Origin: Bathynomus jamesi
Lineage: Eukaryota; Arthropoda; Malacostraca; Isopoda; Cirolanidae
Reading direction: 5' to 3'
NCBI GenBank assembly: GCA_023014485.1
Contig: JAJOZX010002364.1
Span: 577,001-641,000, forward strand
Length of the DNA: 64,000 nucleotides
Under the pieces are notes generated by a model, which was not told where the DNA came from, made no database searches, and worked only from the letters and a program-made list of their open reading frames with translations. How positions within the stretch are numbered: the stretch's first letter is position 1; every line of letters begins with the position of its first letter. Below, piece by piece: positions 11,144-24,267 of the stretch. The position numbers and the translations under genes are program-made.

Positions 11144-14100
11144 TATGTCGTGGCCGATGTTGTAACACTGCTTCCTGGAGATCAGCAAAGTTAAGCAACA
11201 TTGGGTCTCGGTAGTAGTTGGCTGGGAGACTGTCCTCTGCACCTAGATTACATAGTGACCCATGGTTCAGATCCCACGTGAAGCTGTAGGTCCCCTCCAT
11301 CATATGACCTTAGATATTGCGGAGGAGGTTAAACAACCAATAAAAAAATATATATTTAGCATTCAACATCCACCCCAGCAATGCCAGGTCGATCCACTAG
11401 TACTTGAATATATGGAATATGTATAGTAGGCTGCTCAAATTCTGAAAAAGTTTACAAAATGTTTCAAACTTTGACCAAGAAAATGTCCTTAAAATCATAA
11501 CTCATAGATTATATTATCTACTAAAACTATTAGCTATAAGTAAAAAGCTGATGACAGCTTTTTAAATAGCTAATACAATTCCGGTTCAAGTCAAACAATT
11601 CCGGTTCAAGTCAAACAATTCCGGTTCAAGTCAAACAATTCCGGTTCAAGTCAAACAATTCCGGTTCAAGTCAAACAATTCCGGTTCAAGTCAAACAATT
11701 CCGGTTCAAGTCAAACAATTCCGGTTCAAGTCAAACAATTCCGGTTCAAGTCAAACAATTCCGTTCAAGTCAAACAATTCCGGTTCAAGTCAAACAATTC
11801 CGGTTCAAGTCAAACAATTCCGGTTCAAGTCAAACAATTCCGGTTCAAGTCAAACAATTCCGGTTCAAGTTGACTGATATATTTAAGGGTGAATACATCT
11901 GAATGCAGAGGGGTGGTCTACTGAATAGACCCAATGTTGCTTAATGTAGCTGTTTTTACAGGACCAATGTCTCCATTCATTTACCTTTCAGAAACTACTT
12001 CCATTCCATTTTTCTTTGGTGAACTCTTTTACTGTATTACATTTGAGTCAGTCATGCTTATTTTTGTATGCTATCTTCCTCTACTTTAGACACCAATGTT
12101 CAACTTCTCCCTTGGAACCAGAACTTTTACTGTATTCATAGCTTGTTTGACTTGCTTTACTTTGCTTTCAGCTTTAAATTTCTAGCTACTAAATCAAATG
12201 GACCAAATATTAAGAACTAATTGTCAATCTCAAACATTTCTCCATTTAACAGAATATTACTTATTAACTCTCCTTCATTCTCAATCACAAACTTCAATTT
12301 TATACTAATATAATATACCGTATTTCCTGGCGTATAATGCACACTTTTTTTTCCCCAAAAATACTCCAAAAATCACCCTGCGTTAAAATTGTACATGTGA
12401 AGTGAGGTAGGAGGCAGGGTTGTGGAGTCGGAGTTGGAGAGTCGCACGTTTCAGGGCGGAGTTGGTAAAAAACTTCCGACTCCGACTCCAATTTCTGTGT
12501 CCTGTGTCACCCTTAATTTCTAAATCCTAAATACTAACATTTAGGTTATTTAGTTTTTTTGGTCAATAAACCTTATTCATTGATAGCCCCTAGATTAAGT
12601 TTTTTTAATATTTTTTTTTACATTTTCAGAATATACAATTATATTTATTTAAATATAAATATAAAATTTCACACTTAGTGTGGTGGTGATGAAATGTCTT
12701 ATTATTATGATAATTATAGAGTGAAACACTAGAGGAGTCGGAGTCGTATATTTAAAATGTGAGGAGTCAGAGTCAGAATTTTAGATTTTTTACAAAGTGT
12801 GGAGTCGGAGTCGTAAAATTTGGACCGACTCCACAACCCTGGTAGGAGGTATATTTTTTCCTAAATTTTCTCTTCAAAATTAGGGTGCGTGTTATACGCC
12901 GGGAAATATGGTACTTATGGTACATATACAATATGTTATAATGTTTCAGACCAACAAAGACTCTAGGATCCACTCATGGCTGGTCTACCTAACTGCGTTC
13001 GTAATTGTGTATTGCGCATGTCCTCTGTGGTGGTGGAGGGGACCTACAATTTTATGTGTATAGTACTACTGTATATTTAATTAAAATTTTTAGAACTCAT
13101 AGACCAAAGCTACAAGAGTGATTTTGTTGCTGCAATGAAGTTGTAATTACAAATTGTGAAGAATAAGTACTGTTGTTTCCTATGGGGCAAGCTACACTAC
13201 AGACAGTCACTAACAACATTTATTCTCTGTTGTACTGTTCCAAGTGCAATAGGCTACACAAGTGACTGTCACAGTGTCACTGCCACATGGCACTAAAAAC
13301 AAAGAAATTGCAGCAACTTGTCAGACAATGTAGTTTGCAACAGCCATGTCTTAGTGACAACTTACTAAACACTAGTTTAAATATCAATTTTTTTTAATGC
13401 TTGAGAATGAGGGTCAAATTCAAGCCTAAACTGGACTCCAACACCAGAATGTTTAGGCAAAACCCACATAATGCTTGCATTATTTCACTGATAGACAGGA
13501 AGAGCCCTATGCTTTTGTACTCAGTCAAATAAGCCTAATCTTCCGCCTATGTGGAATCCAATATAATTATTTGCAGAACTTGGGGTTTCATCATCAATAT
13601 TATTCATTCTTGCTGGACTTAACACTAACTTTGCAAAACATGCATGACAAGATCAGAAACTTCAAAATACAAAAAAAAAAGTTAGTGCTTAATACTTACC
13701 ATAATTAATTACAAGTTACAGATTAAGTTTTGGACACTTCCACTCAGATTTATGGTACAGTATACATAAAAGAAAATTACCAGTAGTTAAGCATACAATC
13801 TCACTCAGTTATATAATAACTACTAAAGAGTTCAACACTTTGACCTCTACCTCAGATCCAGACTTACTTCAAAAGTTGTAAGATTGAGAGGTGGCAACAT
13901 TTCCAAATAATTCTTTGTGGGTCGATATCTTTTCTTCTCATCTTCAACCATTGCTAATGCCTGTTCAAAAAATAAATCAATTATTAAAAAAAAAATTCTC
14001 AGAAGTTTTTATGATGCCCTAATAAAAGAGCTTTATCTCCCAAAACATTAGCATCTATAGGTAGTATGTAGAGAAGCAGAAACAAGTATGGAAAGAATAA

Positions 14101-15796
14101 AACTTAAAAAATAAAAACCAAAGTTTAAGTTTTCTTCAGTGAATTTTTGTGTGTATGATCCTATACCACTAGGGGTGCACCAGATATGAATTTTTCATAT
14201 CCGGCCGGATACCAGATATGCCAGATATGGTCATATCTATCCAGCTGGATATATATTATTAGGTACCGTATTATTTTTACACTCATATTGCTATGTTTTG
14301 TTTTGCATTGGGGGCTGAATCAAAAGAAATAGGCATAGATAGAATACGGGCTAGATCATCAACTTCTACTGGTAGTACTCTGAAAGAAAAGAAAATGGAC
14401 CAAATGAGTAAGCAGATCTCGATAGAGGAAAGCTTTTCATCTAAAAAAATTAGGGACATCAATGACTCCAGGTCTGTGATGATTTACCATAAAATTGGCA
14501 TGATGATGGCTTTGGACAACCAGCCATTTACTTTAGTTGAAGATGATGGTTTTATTGATCTAATGGCCTACCTCCAACTCAGATATCTCTTACCGAGCAG
14601 AAGGTACTTCTCTGATACTATAATTCTGCATCTTTATAATGAGTTCAACTCTAAAATTGCTCAGAAGCTGGAAGAGGGTCATTCTATGTCAGTTCAATGG
14701 AATTTTGGGTTGAAAAAACGTGACCATCACCAATTTTTTTAAATTGGCACACTTATAGATCTCTGAGAAAAACAGAATGGCACTTGTTTCAACACTCTAG
14801 GTCATATGGTTCCAGAGATATGGCCATTCGAATTTTGTAAAAAAAAGGTCAATTTCAAAGGTCATACCATATTTCAACATGAAATATCTCAGCTCCTATT
14901 GCACTTACAGAGACCATTTAAACACTATTTTAAAGCTTTTAAGCAGATCTCCAACTTTGTTTTTATTCATATTTTACCTCAGTAGTCAAAAAAAAGTTGA
15001 TCTTATTTTTGACCTTGTGTAGGTCATTTGATGTCACAACCAATTTTTTCTCTCATTTCACCCAATTTTGGGTACACATGTCTACCTTAACCTAGAACAA
15101 GATTTTTAGTGTTGATTAAGTTAGTAGAGACGCTACAGCCATTTCAGTGGACCATACCTACCTCCATTTTGACCAAGTACCTTTTTCCACCAAACTTTGG
15201 AGTACCATTTCTTTGGAACTGTTTGAGCTAGTGTTGAGAAAAGTACCATTAGATTTGTCTCACTGAGATCTATAATGTCTGCTATTTTTAAGACAATTTG
15301 CCTTTTAATATGTATATTAAAATAACCTATTCCTTTATTTTTACCAATTGAGTTATAAGAACCAATTCTTGTCTAGCTGGGTGAAACCTTGAAAAAAAGA
15401 GGCATCAACATAACTTTATATTTAAAAAAGGCAGTTATTAGGTATTTACAATACAGTAGACTCGCAACTTACACAGGGGTTACGTTCCTGGGACCCCGCG
15501 TAAGGCCAAAAACAGCGTAAAGTCAGAAACCAAAAAAAATCCCTTAAATCACTATATATTGTAACTCTGTTATATGCATAACATACCTATAACCAGGGTT
15601 GTGGAGTCGGAGTCGGAGAGTCGCACGTTTCAGGGCGGAGTCGGAGTCGAATTTTTACAATGTGTGGAGTCTGAGTCGGAAAATTTTGGACCAACTCCAC
15701 AACCCTGGTTATAGCCACTAGGTTAAGAAGGGTTATTCAATTTTAAGTAGGACTACTACTGGTTAGACCTTAATTATGTTTAAGAGAATCTTTTTC

Positions 15797-15871
<75 letters not shown>

Positions 15872-18800
15872 TATATAATATACAGTATATATATATATAT
15901 ATATATATATACATACACACATATATATATACATATATATATATATATTATTGGAAAAAATAAAAATCCCTTAATATGATAATATCTACAAGTCAATATC
16001 CTTCTTAATATTTGAATGTTCCCTTATACTAGAAAGTAGCCTGATGATTCATGTGGTGGTGATGAAATGTCTTATTATTATGATAATTATAGAGTGAAAC
16101 ACTAGAGGAGTCGGAGTCGTATATTTAAAATGTGAGGAGTCAAAGTCAGATTTTTAGATTTTTTACAATGTGTGGAGTCGGAGTCGGAGTCGAATTTTTA
16201 CAATGTGTGGAGTCGGAGTCGGAAAATTTTGGACCGACTCCACAACCCTGCCTATAACACAAAAGTGATGCAATTGGCAATGTTGAATTCCTTCCAGCAT
16301 GCCATAACACTCTTGTTAGTGCCGTCTTCCATGGCATTGCGAATATGGATGAAGGTGAGACGTGTGTATGCTGCCTTAAAGCACCAAAATTGTAAAATTA
16401 TAACCCACATATAGTTGAAACCATGTAAGAAAAATCTGCGTAAGTTGCGAGTCTACTGTATATTTTATGGAAGAAATTGTTACATTCTGGTGCTTAGTGC
16501 AAATGCAGACAGAATGTGTTCCACTGGCACCTGGCAACACACATTCTTTTGGCTGAAGCTCTGCAAATTTTGAAAATCCTATTTTAATTGTTGGATAATT
16601 TGTTTTAAAAAGCTCAAATGCTTCTTTTAGGATGCATAAGATTAGCAATTTTTGTTTTCTTTCCCGCCTACCATCAGCTCCTTTTACAGAAACAAACAGT
16701 CTTTCAACCCTGGCATTTGTCTACTCACATCTGGTGAATGATAGAAGTCAATTACTTTGGCAGCAGTTCACTATTCAGTCATTTCCCAAAACGTGGATTA
16801 GGAGTTGAAAGCACTCCATTCTACTCACCAAACTCTTTGCTTGCCTAGCCATGTAATCTGAGCGCTTAAATTCTTCTCTGATCTTTACTTGTGTCCATCT
16901 TTTTGGTAGGGTAGTAAGAATTGTCAGTTTTTCACTTCGACTTGTCACTTGATTAAATTTCTCTTTTAGTTGTTGAAGAATCTCCAGTTCTGTATCATCT
17001 GAGTCACTGCATGAAATTGGTTGTTTAGTTGCAAGTTCAAGCTTTCTTTTCACAACTACTACTAATTTCCTCAACTTTCTCTTTGCGTAACCAGCGCTGT
17101 CAGAGAGTTTAGATGGTTTTATTGGGGTCTCAAGTGTGGCCAATGAAACATTGAATTTACTAAGCTCATACTGCATTTCAACTACTGTACATCTCCAACA
17201 GTTTCTAGCTCAGATGGGGCACATGATGAGGTGGATGGTGATTTTTCAAGTTGTTCACATTCAGGCATTGGGGATGGATGATTTGCTAGTATATTTCGAC
17301 AAGTTGCACATGCTTTATGATTATTTGTTAGTTTCAATTCAGGATTTTGATCAATCAAATTTTTAGTCAATGCACGAATGCCTTTTTTCACTTTTCCTTT
17401 GTGTTTTTTAAATGGGTCACAACAGAACCTGCCCATATTCAAACTGCTGAAATCCATGTTTATCTAAAAAAAAAAAAAAAAAACATATGTAGCTTAAAAG
17501 CCAGGGTTGGGTTCAATTACACAAAATGGAAACAATTACAATTTTTTTTATTTTTCTTCAAATTAATTACAGTTTTGTACTTCACAATTTCAGGATCAAT
17601 TGCAATTATAATTAATTTTGTCTGAATCAATTACAACTACACAAATATAACTATCTATTCTATATATCTAAATATATATCTATAAAAATATATATCTATA
17701 TCTAAGTATAACTAAATAAACTATCAAAGGTTTATTTTCATTGGATGATGTATGACTGCCAGATCTAGGGGTATAATTTTTAACAATTGACATTAATTGA
17801 TCAATTACATCAGTTATAGCTCAAAAATCAATTACAATTACCTCTATTTTATTTTGAATCAATTACAATTAATGGAAATTAGGGTCAATTAATTAAAAAT
17901 ACAGTTATAATTATTCATTGTATCCAACCCTGTTAAAAGCTATTTTTGCTTAGATGGCACAAATAAAATTTGGGACAAACTGATCTTGTTTCAGAGGCCT
18001 ACAAGAAAAAATGTGCAGTTTGATTTACTGATTGGAATAAATACAGATGCCAAAAAAAAATCCTTGCTCCAAGGTTTAAATAAGCTTATTTTCACATGGG
18101 TACATAATGTTGTACATAATGAATAAATACACAAAGTTAATTCTATTAAAACTCATCTACCTCTTAAACTGAACTTATTCTATAGGGTAGTACCTATAGC
18201 CTAGTATAAGGTACTTATATACGTACATAGCTTTACCTTTAAACAGGATAGCAGGTTCGAAGTTCTTCACACTTTTGAATGTCCATATAAATTAATTAAT
18301 TATGTGATTTAAATTACCTATATTATATAATTCTCTGAAATATACAAAAAAATTAAATTTTATAATAGGGCCAGATACTTATTCAACCAAATAACTGGGT
18401 TAGGTTAGGTTAGATAATTACCAATTTTTTTTTTAAATTATCAGACATTATATATCTCAGTAAGAAAAATCTAATGGTATTTTTCTCAACACTAGCTCAA
18501 ACAGTTCCAAAGATATGGTGCTCAAAAGTTTGGTGGAAAAAGGTATATACTTCATCAAAATGGGGGTGGGTATGGTCCACTGAAATGGCTGTAGCATCTA
18601 TACTAACTTAATCAACACTAAAAATCTTGTTTTAGGTTAAGGTAGACATGTGTACCCAAAATTGGGTGAAAGGAGAAAAAAATCGGTTGTGACATCAAAT
18701 GACCTACACAAGGTCAAAAGGTAAAAAATAAGATCAACTTTTTTTTTTGACCACTGAGGTAAAATATGAATAGAAACAAAGTTGTAGATCTGCTTAAAAG

Positions 18801-21800
18801 CTTTAAAATATTGTTTAAATGGTCTCTGTAAGTGCAATATGAGCCGAGATATTTCATGTTGAAATATGGTATGGTCTTGGAAATTGACCTTTTTTTTACA
18901 AAATTCGAAGGGACATATCTCTGGAACCATATGACCGAGAGTGTTAAAACAAGCGACATTCTGTTTTTCTCACAGAGATCTATAAGTGTGCCAATTTAAA
19001 AAAAAATCGGTGATGGTCACGTTTTTTTCGCTATTGAACTGACATGGAATGACCCAAGAAGTAAAGCATGTCAGCTTTTCTTCGGATATATGGACATGCA
19101 CAACCTCTCAAGAAAGTTTTATATCATTATCAGGTCACTGGATATGTAAAGATTTTGAAAGATATGATGCTGTGCTACATGCCTCTCATTTCTCAGGGTC
19201 ACATACTGGCAAGAATATATCTGAAAAGTTTCGCTCTATGTGGGATAGTTGGGATCTTGATGCAAATAAGAGGAATTTATTGGTGAGGGATGGAGCTAGT
19301 AATATGGCTCTTGGTAGTGACCTTCAATACACTACAGCATTCATTTACTCCAACTGGTTATTAGTGACTCAATTATGGTTCAGAGGAGTGTAATTGATAT
19401 CCTTGCAAAAAGTCACCACCTTGCAACTCACTTTAATCATTCTCCTTTGGCATGTAACAATTTCAAACACATTCAAGTGCAGCAAAATCTTCAGCCTCTC
19501 CTATTGGTTCAAGATGTTCCAACATGTTGGAACAGTGCATATTTGATGCTAGAAAGATTATATAAATTAAAAACTCCAGTGCAACTGTATTTGGCTGATC
19601 ATAGTGAATTACCTACCATCACATCCTTCAAGTGGACACTGATACAAAATCCCCTTAAAATATTAAAACCATTTTTCCAACTCACTCAGGAAATGAGTTT
19701 GGAAAAAAATCAACTTTGTCTTCCGTAATCCCAAGCATTTGTATTTTACAAAGATTTCTTTCAAAGAATTGGCCATGATAACCAAGGTGTTCAAATGACA
19801 AAGAGAGAACTCCTGACTTCTCTTTGAGCGCATTTCTTGTCGGAGAGTAATGATGGGAATTCTTTGAACATAATGAACATAACTCCTGTTCATTATCATG
19901 CTAACAGACATAGACAACGGAGTAAACAGCAACAGTATAGTAACATCCTTTGCACACGATACAAAGATCAGCAGAAAAATCAGCGATGTACATGACGTGA
20001 AGGCCTTGCAGAGGGACACGAACAAAATATACAAATGATCAGAAGACAACATGTCATTCAACGCCGAGAAATTTCAGCTCTTGAGATATGGTAGAAAAGA
20101 AGATCTTAAACACACTGCATATTATGCTCCAGATAGACAGGAAATTCAGAGAAGCACGAAAGCGATCAATCTCGGGATAATAATGGCGGATGATGCAAAA
20201 TTTGAAACAAAATCAGATAGCAATAAATAAAGCAGAGAGTCGCCGGACAGGTACTAAGAATGTTCAAGAGAAGGGACAGGACAGTAATGATTCCCCTGCT
20301 AAAAACACTGATTATACCAAAACTTCAATACTGCTCAGTTTTGACATCCCCATATAAAAAGGATGAAACTAATAAACTAGAAGAAACGCAAAAGCATTTC
20401 ACAGCCAAGATTGATGGCTGCAAAGAACTCAACTACTGGGAAAGACTATGTAAACTAAATCTGTACTCACTGGAGAAGAAGAAGAGAGGTACATCATAAT
20501 CTACATATGGAAAATGATCGAAAAACTGGTACCAAACCTAAAACTAAACCCAATTACTATTCAAACAACACTGGAAAATAGGAAAGGCAGAATGTGTAGT
20601 GTTCCCAAATTAAAGGCCTGAGAAGGGACCTCCTCAACCCTGAAGGAAAATAGCTTGGTTGTCAGGGGGCCAAGACTTTTCAACCAGCTTCCTAAGGACC
20701 TCAGAAATGTAATGGGGGTCAAAGTTGAAGTCTTCAAGAAAAGACTGGATACCTGGCTCAGGACAGTACCAGATGAGCCTGGCGTGCCTGGCTATGTATG
20801 GTGGAGAGCGCAAGAAAGCAACTCACTCCTCCACCAGGCCAGACCTAGAGGCGGGGCCACCAGCTTGACCTCTGTGTGAAGAGAGACCAATGCACGAAAC
20901 AACATAAGGTTCATGCAAAAAACTTCACTTTTTTACGTGAAGGTCAAAATATGAGAATAAAAACCCACTCTAATAGACAGAGTTTATTTCCACGACAGTT
21001 TCGACGCCCACTGGCATCCTCCTCGGGTGGATACAGAAACACAAATGAAACAAAACAAGAGGGAAAAACAGTACGAAGGTACTTATAAGTTAGACCCTTT
21101 AATGAGATTCTTGGTCAATAAATCCCTTACGGAGTCGTGGGAACGTGTTCGAACCTAAGTGTGAATTTCTTAAATGTCTCTGGATTGGAATGTTTCCTTA
21201 CTTGCTTTTAGTAAATGTAATAATGGAAGTAATTAATGTGGAAATAAATATATGCAGTAATTATGTCAAACATTAGGATCTGTATGTATAGAACAAGATA
21301 TTTTTAATTTGTGGAAATGTAGTTACAAGCTGACCCTGTAATAAAATGCCCTTCTGGTTTCGGGAGAACGATATCTAACCTAGGTGCGAATTTCTCAATG
21401 GTCTCTGGATTATTTCCTAATCGCCTTTTTTCATTCGTTTTTCGGTTTATAATTTCTGTATAATAAACAACAATGTAATAACCAATGTAATAATAAATTT
21501 ATAATTTCTGTAATTAATAATTATGCAATATTAAATGTAATAAATTTAATTATAAATGTAATAATTATGTAAAAATAATAGAATCTGTATGTTTAGAACA
21601 GGAAGATAGTTTTAAAAAAAAAATTTGTGCGAATGTACTTAATGAAAATGCCCCTCCTGTCTCGAGAGAATGGAATCCAACCTAGGTGCGAATTTCTTAA
21701 CGGTCGATCCCTGAACTGTTTTTCCCTCTTGTTTTGTTTCATTTGTGTTTCTGTATCCACCCGAGGAGGATGCCAGTGGGCGTCGAAACTGTCGTGGAAA

Positions 21801-24207
21801 TAAACTCTGTCTATTAGAGTGGGTTTTTATTCTAACATAAGGTTCATAATGAAAAACAGGGCTTATGTGACTGCGACTGCAATAGATCTATGGTATAAGT
21901 TATCTTTCTTTCAACAAGATCAAAAAGAGCAGGCTAAATCCTGGCTGATTGAAGAAGTCATAGGTATTGAAAATGATGAAGGTGGTAATGATTCTAATGA
22001 AAATGAAAGTGAAGGTGAAGGTAATGAAAGTGGAAGCGAAAGAAGCTCAAATTCCAGTTCTCCTATGCGAAAGAGGAAAGATGAAGAGGACATTCTTGAA
22101 GCGTGTTTTATGGAGATCACAAAAGGAGAGCAATCTGGGGAAGTTACAAGAGACAAAAGGTTGAAAAAAGGACTGCTCCTGTTCTACTGATTGCAGGGGA
22201 GTTAGACCGATATGCATCTGAACCTCTTGTGGATAGGAAACGCTGTCTAGTTCAAATTTGGAGCAGGAGGACCGATTTCCTCTCCTTAAAACTATTGTTT
22301 CAAAGCTTTTCTACACACCCACATCCTCTGTATTTTCAGAGAGAATGTTTTTTGAATATGGAAACATCTATGAAGCAAGGTGATCCCAAATATTGCCTAA
22401 AAGAGGAGAAATGCTCTTGTTTCTGCACCACAATGGAAAAAAGTTCTAAATCACTGTTGTTGAGTTTTTTTATTCTGAAGACCTCCAGGCTGAATGGCAG
22501 CATCTGACCTACACACAGGGCTGGCTCAAGGTACCAGCAACTTGGGCAGTTGCCCGGGGCGCCACATCATGCATTTGGGATCTTCCAAATACAAAGCGAA
22601 AAATCTAAAAATAAATAAAATAAAATGAAATAAAAGTCAAATGTGAACATTTCCTGATGTGGAGTAAAATTTTCAGGGATTATAACATTATATTAGCCAA
22701 TAGCATTAGAGACTACCAGTAATGCTAAGGTCAGTTTGGCCCGACATGGGATGACATGTCACATGGGTTGATGTGGCCGCGTAGGTGAGCATTGAGCACA
22801 AATTACATACGCCTGGCAGCGCTGCCATCCTATGATATCTCATCAGTGTTGCCACTTTGTGGAATTTTTACATTTTTTTGTGGATTTACCTCAGACAAAA
22901 GTGGCAACACAGTCTCTCATATTTTCATACATGGTTCCATTTTGAGAATGTTTAGTTGTACTTTGAGTGAATATTGTTAATTGTAATAAACTCTTTATTC
23001 CTACATTTGTAGTTTTTCCTCATTGTGAACAAATTTTAAAATTATACTTGTAAGGGCACCAAAGTTCAGCTTGCCCGGGGTGCCAGCAACCCTAGGGCCG
23101 TTCCTGCCTACACAATACTGCCCTCCATTCATTGATTTCATTCCAGGCATTTTATATTGTATGGTATTCAATGTATTGTTTTACATTTGTCAAGCTTGTA
23201 ATGTTTTGTATTGTTTTGAAAATAAAGGAAAAAATGAGAAAAAAGAATGGAAAGCAAGTGCAGGGGTCTAGCAATATTTTACTTTTTTTTTTAAATTTAA
23301 CGCCTAGACGTTTTTATAAAAAGCTCTGATTATATTAATAGAACTGTAATCATTAAGGATGGACAGATGTTTTATTTACTCTTGTCATCAGTATTGTGTT
23401 GATTTAATATAAAAAGTGTTGCTGGACTGGTTTAGGGGTGGGCCCTGGAGGGCTTTCCATTTTTTTTGTATATAAAATATTATTTGTAATGTATTATCAT
23501 CATATTATGGCAGATTTTCATACAGGTGTTAATTTTCTAATGTCTTGGCCTATATCCAACATATCTGGCTGGATATGACCCATATCCTACCAGATACCAG
23601 GTACCTTCGCAATATCCAGTGCACCCTTATATACCACCCTATTTCTATTTTTACAGGAGTAATCTTACATTAAATACAAGGGATTATTTCTGGTGTCATA
23701 CTAAATAATAAGGCACTGAATGTAGAATTTAGAAGTGTATGTAGCTTACTGATTACTTTCCATTCTATGCCATCCCATTCCCATTTTTGGTCCTCAAATG
23801 AAAAAGACCAAAAGTAAAAAATTCTTATTTGACAAAAGTACATCTTGATTAGGGGTGGTTTTTGTTGCTGAAATGGTGCCAAATGGGAAAGGTTAATACT
23901 TCCTTACCTATTTTCACCAATCATAACCTAACCTAACATTAGACTAATCAATCAGAACCTAACTTATTATATCATAACCTAACCAATTGTAATCTACTCT
24001 GGACCAAAGTGGGAAAGGCCATGGATGGGAATGAAAATAAAGTGGGAATGGCATACAATGGAGCAGGAATGCCTACTGTAGTTTTAACTTAAAACTAACC
24101 TAGCCTCAAAAACAATAAAATAAAAATAATTATATTTTGGTCAGGTTAGGTAAGGTTAAGTTAAATTAGTTTTTTTAAGATTTGGTAAAGGTCATGATAC
24201 AAAACTG

Positions 24208-24267
<60 letters not shown>

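Larger units (their letters stand above)
14676..19055 (-). mobile_element. 4.4-kb DNA transposon with ~600-bp inverted repeats
   Basis: Begins GGGTCATTCTATGTCAGTTC and ends GAACTGACATGGAATGACCC. Inverted repeats extend about 600 bp (14676-15300 against 18440-19055). TSD is AAGA (14672-14675 and 19056-19059), and its removal restores the hAT frame. The minus strand carries transposase-like fragments (17457-16500). A 4-bp TSD with long TIRs fits Sola- or Chapaev-like groups, but I cannot assign the superfamily. Two MITEs are nested inside (15452-16460 and 17502-17932). Confidence 0.85.
20915..21834. mobile_element. 920-bp element with inverted ends and hammerhead-like motifs
   Basis: Flanked by a 14-bp duplication, AACATAAGGTTCAT (20901-20914 and 21834-21847). 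Arms 20954-21070 and 21710-21833 are nearly perfect inverted repeats. Each arm holds CCGAGGAGGATGCCAGTGGG followed by CGTCGAAACTGTCGTGG, which can fold like a hammerhead ribozyme (see the separate entry). Between the arms are three diverged direct repeats at about 21100-21190, 21340-21415 and 21640-21715, each with CCTAGGTGCGAATTTCT or a variant. No ORF. The long TSD and inverted termini recall Penelope-like elements; this is inference. Confidence 0.65.
14170..23629 (+). mobile_element. ZBED-type hAT transposon carrying nested insertions
   Basis: Ends TAGGGGTGCACCAG and CAGTGCACCCTTA form the terminal inverted repeat, with an 8-bp TSD TATACCAC (14162-14169 and 23630-23637). The transposase is in pieces: N-terminal part 14293-14675, central part 19056-19858, then 21843-22500 with the C-terminal dimerisation region. 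The gaps are later insertions: the 4-bp-TSD element 14676-19055, a LINE about 19859-20914, the hammerhead-like element 20915-21834, and a hAT MITE 22516-23106. Subtracting these leaves about 2.5 kb, a normal size for a hAT element. Confidence 0.85.

Noticed and set aside
11143..11260. Genuine 5S rRNA gene
   Set aside because: Only the internal-promoter region resembles 5S and the 3' half is replaced by a SINE tail.
11577..11868. CRISPR array
   Set aside because: Repeats are directly adjacent with no spacers, in a eukaryotic context.
15776..15996. Long ORFs encoding Tyr-Ile repeats on both strands
   Set aside because: They are translations of a (TA)n microsatellite; the same applies near 28660-28735 and 53000-53090.
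21756..21799. Claim of an active hammerhead ribozyme
   Set aside because: The core has C at U4 and one extra base; without a covariance score or assay only a hammerhead-like motif is supported.
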